Below, piece by piece: positions 23,759 to 33,079 of a stretch of DNA of 34,312 bases. Numbering within the stretch: position 1 is the first letter of the stretch; every line of letters starts with the position of its first letter. The notes beneath the pieces were generated by a model. The model made no database searches. It had not been told where the DNA came from and was given only the letters and a program-made list of their open reading frames with translations. A program made the position numbers and the translations under genes. Source of the DNA: Guptibacillus hwajinpoensis (lineage in GTDB: Bacteria; Bacillota; Bacilli; Bacillales; Bacillaceae_O); contig JAENYN010000045.1 of the NCBI GenBank assembly GCA_016841765.1, forward strand, positions 1-34,312, written 5' to 3'.

Positions 23759-24947
23759 AGCTCTCTTCATCAAATGGGAATCGTGCACCAGGGTATGCCG
23801 GATTTATCTGTTCCATCTCGCGCTGGCCTGGCATTCCCGCATACGGCATACCGGCACCGGCTCCAAAGCCGGGGCCTGCCCCGTATCCTGGTCCTGCCCC
23901 GTATCCCGGTCCTGCTCCAAAGCCGGGGCCTGCCCCGTATCCCGGTCCTGCTCCAAAGCCAGGGCCTGCCCCGTATCCTGATCCTGCTCCAAAGCCAGGG
24001 CCTGCTCCGTATCCCGGCCCAAAACCCGGACCTGTTCCGTAGCCCGGAGCAGCTCCATAACCCGCTGTTCCGAATCCCGGTCCAGGCGTAAAACCAGGAT
24101 CAGCTGCTCCAAAGCCCGGCTGCATTCCGCCATACCCTTGCTCCATCCCATAATAACCAGAGGCTGGCATTTGCGGCATTTCAGGACTTTCATCGAAATC
24201 CATATCCGGATTCATACCCGGATACATGCCAGGATTCATGCCCGGCTGCATTCCATATTCGTAGCCCATTGGCTGCTGGCCCTCATACGGCATAGCTTCA
24301 TCCGGTCCGCACCCTGGCAATCCGGAACCCGGAAGCACTGGTGAGCATGGCACACAGCCGGATGGAGGCTGCATCATCGGCTGCTGCATCATCGGCTGTT
24401 GCATCATCGGCTGCTGCATCATTGGCTGCTGCATCATTGGCTGCTGCATCATTGGCTGCTGCATCATCGGCATTTGCGGCATTGTTGGTGCCTCTTCGGC
24501 TGCAGGCGATACTTTTTTCTCCATTTTTTCCATCGACTCGGGTTTAACCTGTTCCTGATATTGCGGCATTTGGAACGTATAGGAATAATGATGCTGCGGC
24601 GGCTGCTGCGGTGCATAGTTGATCGGCATTTGAATCATATTGATATACGTATCTTCAGATTCTTCCTGCATCATCGGCATGGCTTTTGGCGGAACATAAG
24701 GTGAAACTGCTTTTGGAGCAACCATCTCTTTTTTCTTGGCAGGAATATTTTCCATTTTTGTCCCCGCTGGCATCTGTTTTTTCTTAACGGGCACCCCTCC
24801 GGTCGGAATTTTAATTTTCATTCCCGGCATAATCATATCCGGATTACTGAGCTGTGAATTCACTTGCTTCAGTTCCGTGAAGTCAACTCCATACTTGTTA
24901 GCGATTTTCCAAAGGGTGTCTCCCTTTTGGACGATATGAATTTTCAC
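23751..24947 (-). CDS. safA: Spore coat assembly protein SafA (LysM domain)
   Basis: SafA is a coat morphogenesis protein. Its N-terminal LysM domain (residues 1-48, HIVQKGDTLWKIANKYGVDFTELKQVN...) targets it to the cortex, and in B. subtilis it works with SpoVID to build the inner coat. The 398-aa protein then has a Lys/Met/Pro linker, seven MMQQP-type repeats (about residues 158-192), a Met/Gly/Pro segment and about 90 residues of Gly-Tyr-Gly-Ala-Gly-Pro-Gly-Phe repeats near the C-terminus. The GTG at 24947 follows AGGAGGG. A sigma-E-like -10 word lies 33 bp upstream. In B. subtilis the gene follows nadA, which is absent here. Confidence 0.93.
   Translation of the reverse strand: MKIHIVQKGDTLWKIANKYGVDFTELKQVNSQLSNPDMIMPGMKIKIPTGGVPVKKKQMPAGTKMENIPAKKKEMVAPKAVSPYVPPKAMPMMQEESEDTYINMIQMPINYAPQQPPQHHYSYTFQMPQYQEQVKPESMEKMEKKVSPAAEEAPTMPQMPMMQQPMMQQPMMQQPMMQQPMMQQPMMQQPMMQPPSGCVPCSPVLPGSGLPGCGPDEAMPYEGQQPMGYEYGMQPGMNPGMYPGMNPDMDFDESPEMPQMPASGYYGMEQGYGGMQPGFGAADPGFTPGPGFGTAGYGAAPGYGTGPGFGPGYGAGPGFGAGSGYGAGPGFGAGPGYGAGPGFGAGPGYGAGPGYGAGPGFGAGAGMPYAGMPGQREMEQINPAYPGARFPFDEESYE
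23850..24040. repeat. In-frame tandem repeat encoding Gly-Tyr/Gly-Phe tract of SafA
   Basis: About 190 bp consist of near-identical units of 18 to 36 bp that encode alternating GYGAGP and GFGAGP blocks. Such a tract can change length by slippage between strains. Composition is very rich in Gly, Pro, Ala, Tyr and Phe, as in some structural coat proteins. Confidence 0.9.
24366..24472. repeat. 15-bp in-frame tandem repeat encoding MMQQP units of SafA
   Basis: Six MMQQP units and a final MMQPP unit are encoded by a 15-bp period (core CGGCTGCTGCATCAT on the plus strand). The units are nearly identical at the DNA level, differing mainly at CAT-CGG versus CAT-TGG, which suggests recent expansion. 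Confidence 0.9.
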
Positions 24948-24979
24948 GAGCGAATCTCCCTCCTGTGCAAAGTCACTAC

Positions 24980-24987
24980 AGTATATG
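24980..24987 (-). promoter_or_regulatory. Possible sigma-E type -10 element for safA
   Basis: CATATACT on the minus strand, 33 bp before the safA start, matches the sigma-E -10 consensus CATACANT at seven of eight positions. I could not find a good matching -35 element, so this rests mainly on the known sigma-E control of safA in B. subtilis. Confidence 0.3.
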
Positions 24988-25242
24988 ACTCACTGGGCAA
25001 ATTGCCACTATTATTCACAACAACTTATGCGGCGGAGGGATTCAATATGACGGAAGAAACCTGCTGGGTGCGGCAAGCACAGGGAATCGGGCAGGCCTAA
25101 GGAAGACAAAAATATTTTATTGAAACGGAATGATACTTCGCTTATATTATGACGGTCCGCAGGTGAGAATGAAAATCGTATCAGGTATAATGGATAATAA
25201 ACGGAATGTTTACCGAAGGTCTTGAAAGAAGGAGTGGAACGA

Positions 25243-25782
25243 ATGGCTGAAGACAAGAAAGTATTGGGCGAGGAACGAAGAGAGATGATTTTAAATTGGC
25301 TGAAAGAGGTGCATCGGCCGCTCACCGGCACTGAATTGGCCAGGCGCACAAACGTGAGCCGACAAGTGATTGTCCAGGACATTTCCCTTTTAAAAGCAAA
25401 AAAAGAACCGATTATCGCCACCTCTCAGGGATATTTATATATGAATATGAAGCAAGAGGAGGAAAAGAGGCAGCGTGTCATCGCCTGCAAACATGTTCCA
25501 GAAGACACGCGCAATGAGCTTTTTATTCTTGCCGACCATGGTGTAACCGTGAAGGATGTTACGATTGAACATCCTGTTTACGGAGATTTAACGGCCTCCG
25601 TGATGGTTTCAACCCGGCAGGACGTCGAGTTGTTTCTGGAAAAGATGAATAAGACGAACGCCGCTCTTTTGTCTGAGCTGACAGATGGCACCCACTTGCA
25701 TACAATTGAAGCCGGCACTGACAAACAGCTTGATGAAGCCTGCCGTGAACTTGACCGCGCCGGATTTCTGCTCAGGTCCTGA
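25243..25782 (+). CDS. niaR: NAD biosynthesis transcription repressor NiaR (YrxA)
   Basis: NiaR represses NAD synthesis and niacin uptake genes when nicotinic acid is abundant. The 179-aa protein has an N-terminal helix-turn-helix (ILNWLKEVHRPLTGTELARRTNVSRQVIVQDISLLK, about residues 16-52) and a C-terminal 3H domain with its conserved histidines (ADHGV, IEHPVYGDL, GTHLHTIEA). I use the ATG at 25243 with GAAGGAG eight bases upstream, which gives almost the B. subtilis length. In B. subtilis niaR is next to nifS-nadB-nadC-nadA, which lie between it and safA. Here only about 300 bp of non-coding DNA remain there, so its targets must be elsewhere. It converges on pheA. Confidence 0.95.
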   Translation: MAEDKKVLGEERREMILNWLKEVHRPLTGTELARRTNVSRQVIVQDISLLKAKKEPIIATSQGYLYMNMKQEEEKRQRVIACKHVPEDTRNELFILADHGVTVKDVTIEHPVYGDLTASVMVSTRQDVELFLEKMNKTNAALLSELTDGTHLHTIEAGTDKQLDEACRELDRAGFLLRS

Positions 25783-25816
25783 CTGAAAGTTCATGCGGCA
25801 GGGTTTCACCAGAAAG

Positions 25817-26674
25817 TCATTGAAACAGGTATGATGGATAACTGCCGAGAATCGTCACCTTGCAGCCGAGCGCTTCCAACTCGGCTTTCACTCCCGGGAT
25901 GAGGACTCCGTCCAGCTTCATTTCCACATCAATGATAAAAAAATAATTCCCGAGTCCCGTCTTCGTCGGACGGGATTCAATTTTGGACAAATTCAATTTG
26001 CGCCAGGAAAACGCCGAGAGAACCTGGTGGAGTGCCCCCGAATAATCATCGCCGAGAGTGATCATGAGCGTGGTTTTGTATGACGGCTTTACCTCACCGC
26101 TTGCCGCAATCTCAACATCATTCCTGGCAACGACGATAAAGCGCGTATGATTGTTGTTAAAGTCATGGATATTGCGTTTGACCACTTCCAGGCCGTATTC
26201 CTGTGCGGCAAATTCATTTCCGACAGCTGCAATGGGGCTGTTTGGATGCTCTTGTACAAAAGCGGCTGCCCGACCTGTCGAGTTCATATAGTGCAATTTC
26301 ACTGCGGGCATATTGCGGTGAAAAAACTGATGGCACTGGGCAATCGCATGTGAATGGGAATATACGTCTGAAATTTCATCCCATTTTTCCCTATTCTGGG
26401 GATGGACCATCAAATGCTGGGTGATCGGCACAATGACTTCCCCCACGATTGGAAGCGGCTGTTCATGAATCAAGTAATCAATCGTCAGGTTGACAGATCC
26501 TTCTATCGCATTTTCCAGCGGAACCACCGCATAATCGACTCTTCCCTCTGCTACCGCATCAAGGCATTCCGGTATTGTTGGAAAAGGCACATGTTCCCTT
26601 TCCGGCATCAACTTCACTGTTGCATATTCTGTAAACGTGCCTTTTGGCCCCAAATAACCCACTCTGTTTCCCAT
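25817..26674 (-). CDS. pheA: Prephenate dehydratase
   Basis: PheA converts prephenate to phenylpyruvate in phenylalanine synthesis. The 285-aa protein shows GYLGPKGTFTEYA at its start, the catalytic-threonine motif NNHTRFIVV, and a C-terminal ACT domain with the ESRPTKTGLGNYFF phenylalanine-binding motif, so feedback inhibition is expected. Chorismate mutase is not fused. The frame extends to an ATG at 26704 that overlaps the pheB stop (TGATG). The ATG at 26674 matches the length and N-terminus of B. subtilis PheA, so I prefer it, with moderate certainty. It lies downstream of pheB and is co-transcribed with it. Confidence 0.96.
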   Translation of the reverse strand: MGNRVGYLGPKGTFTEYATVKLMPEREHVPFPTIPECLDAVAEGRVDYAVVPLENAIEGSVNLTIDYLIHEQPLPIVGEVIVPITQHLMVHPQNREKWDEISDVYSHSHAIAQCHQFFHRNMPAVKLHYMNSTGRAAAFVQEHPNSPIAAVGNEFAAQEYGLEVVKRNIHDFNNNHTRFIVVARNDVEIAASGEVKPSYKTTLMITLGDDYSGALHQVLSAFSWRKLNLSKIESRPTKTGLGNYFFIIDVEMKLDGVLIPGVKAELEALGCKVTILGSYPSYLFQ

Positions 26675-26703
26675 TTCTATTCCATCTGCCTTTCTCTGTA
26701 TCA

Positions 26704-27153
26704 TCAAGCACCTGTCCCCAGAATATCCACCTGTTCAACAAACTCCATTTTTCTGAGCCGGCTGATCAGCTCATCAATATCGATCGTCAAACCGGACGTG
26801 TCAAGAGAAAGCGTTACATTTGCACGCCCCTGCAGCGGAATCGTCTGATGAATCGTCAGTACATTGCCGCCGGCACCCGCTACAATGCCCAGCAAGTGGG
26901 ACAGGGTGCCCGAGCGGTCTTCGAGGTGAAAAAACAATGAAATGATTTGTTCTTTCACCATTGTGTGAAACGGAAACACACGATCCCTGTATTTATAAAA
27001 CGCGCTTCTGCTGAGGTCAACCATATTGACCGCTTCACTGACATTTTCGGCTTTCCCCCGCTCCAATAGTGCCTTGGCCTCAAGCGTCTTCTTCATCGCT
27101 TCCGGCAAAATGTCTTCACTAACAAGATAAAATTGTCGATCTGAATGGGACAT
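26704..27153 (-). CDS. pheB: ACT domain protein PheB
   Basis: This 149-aa protein has an N-terminal helical region ([50 protein letters not shown]) that looks like a helix-turn-helix, followed by an ACT domain (residues about 73-147) that probably binds an amino acid. PheB was once thought to be a chorismate mutase. Its role is more likely regulatory, and direct evidence is limited. The ATG at 27153 follows GGGGAG. The order obg-pheB-pheA is conserved in Bacillaceae. No T-box leader was seen upstream. Confidence 0.93.
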   Translation of the reverse strand: MSHSDRQFYLVSEDILPEAMKKTLEAKALLERGKAENVSEAVNMVDLSRSAFYKYRDRVFPFHTMVKEQIISLFFHLEDRSGTLSHLLGIVAGAGGNVLTIHQTIPLQGRANVTLSLDTSGLTIDIDELISRLRKMEFVEQVDILGTGA

Positions 27154-27551
27154 ATTACTCCCCGCACCCTTCGCTATTTAATATGTTGCCGGCCGGTTGA
27201 CCGCTTTTTATGTAGACAGTTATATAACCATGATGTGAAAAGTCATATTTTCATTCTAATGGAAATGGGCCGCTTTCCAAAGAGATTTTTACCATTCTGG
27301 CTGTGTTTTTTATTTTTTGGCTTTGTTAAAGGTTGTTGTTATTGATCTGTCAAACGGCAGGGATCCAGGTTAACGATATATAAATTGTTTCTTATACACT
27401 TCGAACAGTAGCAAGCGCAGTCTTCTCTGTGACTGAGAAACCTGGCGGAATTTTTTCAGCAGCTTTCCGCAATATCCGCCAAGAGAACATATTCATTTCC
27501 CATTGAACATCAAAAGGCAGGCTGTGCTTTTCCGCCAGCCTGCCTTCATTA
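27154..27551. other. Gap between pheB and obg
   Basis: These 398 bp hold the obg terminator near 27514-27546 and, presumably, the pheB promoter. No coding frame is convincing. I looked for a T-box (the AGGGTGG...CCGCG-type specifier loop) and an amino-acid leader peptide and saw neither. Confidence 0.6.
27506..27546 (-). terminator. Terminator after obg
   Basis: A perfect 11-bp stem, AAGGCAGGCTG (27514-27524) and CAGCCTGCCTT (27536-27546), with an 11-nt loop is followed by TTGATG on the minus strand. The stem is strong and the T-tract short. It lies 5 bp past the obg stop. Confidence 0.75.
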
Positions 27552-28853
<1,302 letters not shown>

Positions 28854-28894
28854 TTAAAACCCATTCTGATTTAGTTTGCACAAAGGCGTTTGGC

Positions 28895-29437
28895 TCAATT
28901 CCGCCTGAATTCCAATACCCCTGTCACTTCTTCATTTGCGAAACCCGCTTCACGAAAAACAAAACACGGCGTTTCCATATGTTCACGGCACCACTTGCGG
29001 AGCGGTTCCACATCAAGCAGTCCGCCGGTGAAATCGAATGCCATTTTCGGATCCTCATCCAAAAGCTGGAATGATAACATCAGATGCTGTTCATAGCCTT
29101 CTTTGACAAGCTTCCCCAGTTCTGCTGCAAACCCCCGGAGCCACCCGGCAAGACTTGCATCGCAAGCAGATATATCCGCTTCATCGGCTGATACCTCAAA
29201 TTCGAGAAAAAGCGGTGAGGCGGTCCAGTTATACGTCAATACCCATTCAGCCGTCACCGGAATCTGCAAATTCGTCAGCCTGGACTCATTTTGTGCGCCG
29301 ATAACGATTTCCTCGACAATTTCGTTCACCCTGTCAATCCGGTCCAGAGCAAGATTCCCCTTGATCAGCTGCACTTTGTTCAGCCAGTCATGGCGGGCAT
29401 AACGGAGCAAATCGACCGTTTTCCAGTTGTTTTTCAT
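28895..29437 (-). CDS. spo0B: Sporulation initiation phosphotransferase Spo0B
   Basis: Spo0B relays phosphate from Spo0F to Spo0A in the phosphorelay that decides sporulation. The 180-aa protein has the N-terminal helical hairpin with the phospho-accepting histidine in RYARHDWLNKVQLIKGNL (His 16), followed by the degenerate ATPase-like C-terminal domain. Sequence identity in this family is usually low outside the HDWLN motif. The position between rpmA and obg confirms the call. The ATG at 29437 has AGGGAG eight bases upstream, and the N-terminus is shorter than in B. subtilis. No GTP- or ATP-binding motif is present, as expected. Confidence 0.95.
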   Translation of the reverse strand: MKNNWKTVDLLRYARHDWLNKVQLIKGNLALDRIDRVNEIVEEIVIGAQNESRLTNLQIPVTAEWVLTYNWTASPLFLEFEVSADEADISACDASLAGWLRGFAAELGKLVKEGYEQHLMLSFQLLDEDPKMAFDFTGGLLDVEPLRKWCREHMETPCFVFREAGFANEEVTGVLEFRRN

Positions 29438-29585
29438 ACTTTGCACTCCCTGGTCTCATTTTCTTATTATCGTGCGGAAAATTTCCTGAACAGGCACTTT
29501 CCTTCAGGCGGTCCGTCATGCCGGCATATGATTCGGGAGTACTTCATGTATGTATAAGCCGGCTTCCCGGGCAGCAGCACAAGCC

Positions 29586-29619
29586 TAAAAGAAAACTCTA
29601 ACCGATTCGGTTAGAGTTT
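29586..29619 (-). terminator. Terminator after rpmA
   Basis: A perfect 12-bp stem, AAACTCTAACCG (29593-29604) and CGGTTAGAGTTT (29608-29619), with a 3-nt loop is followed on the minus strand by TCTTTTAGG. It lies 7 bp past the rpmA stop and ends the rplU-prp-rpmA operon. Confidence 0.88.
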
Positions 29620-29626
29620 CGTTGGC

Positions 29627-29917
29627 TTACGCTTCATTTGCTTCCGGATAGACACTTACGCGCTTGCGGTTGCGGCCCATACGCTCAAATTTAACAACGC
29701 CGTCAACTTTGGCGAATAGAGTGTCATCTCCGCCGCGTCCTACGTTTTCACCAGGATATACCTTTGTGCCGCGCTGACGGTAGAGGATTGATCCTCCGGA
29801 TACAAACTGCCCGTCTGCACGCTTGGCGCCAAGGCGCTTGGAGATGGAGTCACGTCCGTTTTTTGTTGAACCTACACCTTTTTTGGAAGCGAAGAACTGA
29901 AGATTCAGTTTAAGCAT
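29627..29917 (-). CDS. rpmA: 50S ribosomal protein L27 with cleavable N-terminus
   Basis: L27 reaches into the peptidyl transferase centre of the 50S subunit. The 96-aa form begins [18 protein letters not shown]. In Firmicutes the first nine residues, ending at LQFF, are removed by the protease Prp before L27 can work, and the cleavage motif is intact. The frame opens at a GTG (29926) that is part of the AGGAGGTGA ribosome site, so the ATG at 29917 is the start. It lies only 5 bp after prp, the gene for that protease. Confidence 0.98.
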   Translation of the reverse strand: MLKLNLQFFASKKGVGSTKNGRDSISKRLGAKRADGQFVSGGSILYRQRGTKVYPGENVGRGGDDTLFAKVDGVVKFERMGRNRKRVSVYPEANEA

Positions 29918-29922
29918 GATAT

Positions 29923-30258
29923 TCACCTCCTGCTGTCTTTGATTGTAATATATTTCCCATAATCGTTTTCAATTGTCTGCAATGATACGAGCATGCCCTC
30001 AAGGAGCAGCTGAACCTTCTCATCTGTATCTCTGTCTGTCTCTGGGACAACACAGCGGAGAAAGCCGCCATCCTCTCCCTGGCTCACTTCCAGATCCGTA
30101 TCCAGAAGGGACATGACAGCATTCAGTGCACCGAACGATACCGCGGATGCACCTGCACACACGAGATCATGGCCATACGGGCCGCTTTCTGCATGCCCGC
30201 TCATCTCAAAAGATGAAATCGTGCCGTTATCGTTCCGGCGGACTTTAACTTTTATCAT
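29923..30258 (-). CDS. prp: Ribosomal-processing cysteine protease Prp (YsxB)
   Basis: Prp cleaves the N-terminal extension of L27 and is essential where that extension exists. The 111-aa protein carries the catalytic pair at the family positions: His 22 in [13 protein letters not shown] and Cys 34 in [11 protein letters not shown]. The mobile GPYGHD loop between them is conserved. It starts at ATG 30258, 11 bp after rplU, with a rather weak ribosome site (AAGG), which may keep its amount below that of the ribosomal proteins. Gene order rplU-prp-rpmA is standard for Firmicutes. Confidence 0.97.
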   Translation of the reverse strand: MIKVKVRRNDNGTISSFEMSGHAESGPYGHDLVCAGASAVSFGALNAVMSLLDTDLEVSQGEDGGFLRCVVPETDRDTDEKVQLLLEGMLVSLQTIENDYGKYITIKDSRR

Positions 30259-30269
30259 AAGCCAAAGCC

Positions 30270-30578
30270 TTAACCGTTGATTTTGTCGATGACAACTTTA
30301 GTGTACGGCTGGCGATGGCCCTGCTTGCGGCGATAGTTCTTTTTCGGCTTGTACTTGAAGACAGTGAGCTTCTTTGCACGGCCGTGTTTGTCAACTTTCG
30401 CTGTAACAGTGGCACCGTCAACAACCGGGCTTCCGACTTTCACGTCGTCGCCTCCCACCATGAGTACGCGGTCGAACGTTACTGTTTCGCCTTCGTTTAC
30501 GTCAAGCTTTTCAACATAAACTTCCTGGCCTTCTTCAACACGAACTTGTTTTCCGCCTGTTTCAATAATTGCGTACAT
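30270..30578 (-). CDS. rplU: 50S ribosomal protein L21
   Basis: L21 binds 23S rRNA in the 50S subunit. The 102-aa sequence from [18 protein letters not shown] to [22 protein letters not shown] is fully typical. The ATG at 30578 follows a consensus GAGGAGGTG site. It is the first gene of rplU-prp-rpmA, with a structured leader of about 100 nt and a clear promoter between it and the RNase E/G gene. Confidence 0.98.
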   Translation of the reverse strand: MYAIIETGGKQVRVEEGQEVYVEKLDVNEGETVTFDRVLMVGGDDVKVGSPVVDGATVTAKVDKHGRAKKLTVFKYKPKKNYRRKQGHRQPYTKVVIDKING

Positions 30579-30667
30579 CTCTGCACCTCCTCATATACTA
30601 AGACTCGCCATTACAGGTGACTATGCTTGAATACCTGATCTGAGCGGTTGTAGCGGGGTGCGCTACA
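30579..30667 (-). ncRNA. L21 leader, structured 5' untranslated region of rplU
   Basis: The transcript ahead of rplU contains a GTAGCG/CGCTAC hairpin (about 30650-30667) and a CAGGT/ACCTG hairpin (about 30613-30636), then the ribosome site. This matches the expected position and general layout of the L21 leader, an autoregulatory element of Firmicutes thought to bind L21. Identification rests on position and visible stems only. Confidence 0.65.
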
Positions 30668-30683
30668 AATAATAACAAAACAA

Positions 30684-30713
30684 ATCGTATCATATCATTC
30701 GTCTATTTGTCAA
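30684..30713 (-). promoter_or_regulatory. Sigma-A promoter of rplU operon
   Basis: On the minus strand a perfect TTGACA (30708-30713) is followed after 18 bases by TACGAT (30684-30689), preceded by TG as an extended -10. The -35 box begins 8 bp after the stop codon of the RNase E/G gene, so the operon has its own promoter despite the tight packing. Confidence 0.75.
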
Positions 30714-30720
30714 CGGCATC

Positions 30721-32196
30721 TTAATGTTTCGCAATGCTTTCTTTTATCTCCTCAGCACTTCCCAGCCGCCGAATGACGGCAAACGGACGGACGGCCTCCG
30801 AGACGGTGATGACAAGCTCCATCTTTGCTATATTTACAAACTTTTGCCTTTCAGCCTTCAACAATATGGCAACATCGTCGGACGCCTCCACCCAGACAGC
30901 TTCCGCATCGCTGCGCCTGTAATCCAGCAGTTCCCTTTCCAGCGTGTACAGCACTTCCCGGCTGGACGGGACCCGGCCTGTCCCCCCGCAAGACGGGCAG
31001 GGAGCAGTCAACAGTTCAAGCAGGCTTTGCCTTGATTTCTTTCTCGTCATTTCCACCAGCCCGAGCATCGTGAATCCTTTTATATCTGTTCTCTGTGTAT
31101 CAGATGAAAATGCCCGTTTCAATTCATTCAGCACAGCAATGCGGTCTGCTTCCTTTTTCATGTCTATGAAGTCAAGAAGCAATATGCCGGATAAATTTCT
31201 GAGCCGCGCCTGCCTGGCAATTTCCGAGGCCGCTTCCATATTCGTTTTGTAGACCGTTTCGGAAAGGGCGCGCCTGCCGGTGAACTTCCCGGTATTCACG
31301 TCGATGACCGTCATTGCCTCTGTTGTTTCAATGACGAGGTAGCCGCCGCTTTTAAGCCAAACTTTTTGCTGTAGTGCTTTTTCAAGCTGCTGTTCAAGCC
31401 CGAATGCAGAAAATATGCCTTTTTCCCCTCTGTAACATTCGACTTCAACTGGTGCGGCTGGATAGCTGGACAATCTTTCTTTCAACCTGCTGCAAACCGA
31501 GCTGTCATCAACGGTGATAAGCTTGATGCTTTCAAGGCCGGCGTCTGTCATGATTTGCTCAATGAAATCACTTTCCTCATAGATTAATGCGGGTGCTGAC
31601 CGGTCCGAATATGTACCTGTCATTTCCCGCCAGCGCCGCCTGAGATATCGCAATTCCTCTTTTAAATCAGCTATTCCCCAGCTGAGCCCGGCCGTCCGGA
31701 CGATCAATCCTTCTTGACCTTCAGTCAGCCGGCGGGCAGTGGATTTCATCTTTTCACGTTCATTCTCGGTTGCCCGCTTTGATACGGCCACATAGTTTCC
31801 CATCGGCAAATACACCAGGGCACGTCCCGGCACCTCAACGATGTTGGTGAGTCTCGGCCCTTTATCACCAGTCGGTTCTTTTATCACCTGAACGATAAGT
31901 TCTTCACCCTCTCTGACAAGCTGTGAAATGGAAAGGCTGTCCTTTGCGCCTTCCCCGGTTTTGTCATGCTTGTAAGAAAGCAGCTGGTCCCGATGCAAAT
32001 ATCCGTTTTTCCCGATTCCAATATCGACGAAACAGGCCTGCATGCCGGGGAGGACATCAATGACTCTGCCTTTATAAATATTGCCGAGAATGCTGGCCGC
32101 CCCTGGATGGCGGATGATAAACTCAACCGGTCGGCTGCCTTCGAGAAAAGCCATCCGCTTTTCCGTCCCAGCCATATTCAAAATAAGATGTTTCAT
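30721..32196 (-). CDS. rng: Ribonuclease E/G family protein
   Basis: A 491-aa endoribonuclease of the RNase E/G family, which cuts single-stranded AU-rich RNA with a preference for 5'-monophosphate ends. It shows an S1 RNA-binding domain (about residues 36-118, GNIYKGRVIDVLPGMQACFVDIGIGKNGYLH), an RNase H-like and 5'-sensor region, catalytic aspartates in TVIDVNTGKF (Asp 299) and LLDFIDMKK (Asp 342), and the Zn-link CPSCGGTG (Cys 400 and 403). It is RNase G-sized, with no degradosome scaffold tail. B. subtilis lacks this family, while several other Bacillaceae keep it at this locus. ATG at 32196 has only a weak ribosome site. Confidence 0.95.
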   Translation of the reverse strand: MKHLILNMAGTEKRMAFLEGSRPVEFIIRHPGAASILGNIYKGRVIDVLPGMQACFVDIGIGKNGYLHRDQLLSYKHDKTGEGAKDSLSISQLVREGEELIVQVIKEPTGDKGPRLTNIVEVPGRALVYLPMGNYVAVSKRATENEREKMKSTARRLTEGQEGLIVRTAGLSWGIADLKEELRYLRRRWREMTGTYSDRSAPALIYEESDFIEQIMTDAGLESIKLITVDDSSVCSRLKERLSSYPAAPVEVECYRGEKGIFSAFGLEQQLEKALQQKVWLKSGGYLVIETTEAMTVIDVNTGKFTGRRALSETVYKTNMEAASEIARQARLRNLSGILLLDFIDMKKEADRIAVLNELKRAFSSDTQRTDIKGFTMLGLVEMTRKKSRQSLLELLTAPCPSCGGTGRVPSSREVLYTLERELLDYRRSDAEAVWVEASDDVAILLKAERQKFVNIAKMELVITVSEAVRPFAVIRRLGSAEEIKESIAKH

Positions 32197-32230
32197 CGTC
32201 CCACTTCCCGATTATATTCTGTCCTTTATT

Positions 32231-33079
32231 CTAATCGAAAAGTTCCCCGATTGTACAGGCCGTCCTTTTATCTTTGAAATATGCCTGGAGAATAAGGTGC
32301 TCCTCCGCGCTCTTTTCCGGCATCTCTTCCTGATGGAAAAGATGTTTTTTCGACCGGTAGAAAAGCGGAAACAGGCCGGTCACTTGTTCTTCACCGGAAA
32401 CAGAATAATGCATGAGCGGTTTGCCGGCAGTCAGGACCGGCCTTGAATACCTTTCCAGCAAAAACCGGATCAAGAGATATCCCCGCTGCTTCCATTCCTG
32501 GCGCAGGGAAAAAAGGATGAATGAGAACACGATCCATAAATTCAACTGATAGGGGATAACAAGCAAAACGACAGCTGAACAAATGGTCAGTAATCCAAAG
32601 GAAAGAATAAGCATAACAGCATGGGCTTTTTTATAAGGAAGATGCATGGAGAGCAGGAGAAACAGCAGTTTTCCTCCATCGAGCGGCCAGACCGGCACAA
32701 GGTTGAACAGAAGAATCGTCCAATTATAATCCATCACAAGGCCGAATAAATCAGGCCCGAGTATCCCGGTCCAATTTAAAATGAAAGCAAAAGCTGCGAT
32801 AACAAGGTGCTGCAGGGGGCCGGCAAGGATTACCGCCGCCTCTTCGGAAACGGGCCTGTTCCCATATTCATCCACCTTCGCGACCCCTCCGAACGGCAGC
32901 AGCATGACAGAGGTGATCCGCCATTTGTAATAGGCAGCGGCAGCAGCATGGCCCACTTCATGCCAAAAGACAATCGTGAACATCAGGACTGCTTCTGTAA
33001 ACCGTCCTGCGGCAATACCAAGTCCGAGCACCAGCCAAAAAAGCGGATGGATATGAATTTTTCTGAACAGGTCATTCAA
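32231..33079 (-). CDS. spoIVFB: Stage IV sporulation protein FB, pro-sigma-K processing protease
   Basis: SpoIVFB is an intramembrane zinc metalloprotease (site-2 family, M50) in the outer forespore membrane that cuts pro-sigma-K. The 282-aa protein has about six membrane helices, the zinc motif HEVGH (residues 40-44) and the third ligand in VPVWPLDGGK (Asp 134), both as in B. subtilis, followed by a C-terminal CBS-like cytoplasmic part. It starts at a TTG (33079) seven bases after AAGGTG and overlaps the spoIVFA stop by 8 bp, so the inhibitor and protease are translated together. Confidence 0.96.
   Translation of the reverse strand: MNDLFRKIHIHPLFWLVLGLGIAAGRFTEAVLMFTIVFWHEVGHAAAAAYYKWRITSVMLLPFGGVAKVDEYGNRPVSEEAAVILAGPLQHLVIAAFAFILNWTGILGPDLFGLVMDYNWTILLFNLVPVWPLDGGKLLFLLLSMHLPYKKAHAVMLILSFGLLTICSAVVLLVIPYQLNLWIVFSFILFSLRQEWKQRGYLLIRFLLERYSRPVLTAGKPLMHYSVSGEEQVTGLFPLFYRSKKHLFHQEEMPEKSAEEHLILQAYFKDKRTACTIGELFD

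Noticed and set aside
23774-24344. Antisense and shifted frames in the SafA repeats that encode repetitive proteins
   Set aside because: Their repetitive sequence is forced by the tandem repeats of safA. Only the safA frame has a LysM domain, a start with AGGAGGG and conserved context.
27154-27551. Phe or Tyr T-box riboswitch ahead of pheB-pheA
   Set aside because: No T-box antiterminator core sequence, no AGTA/specifier-like loops and no terminator next to the pheB start on the minus strand.
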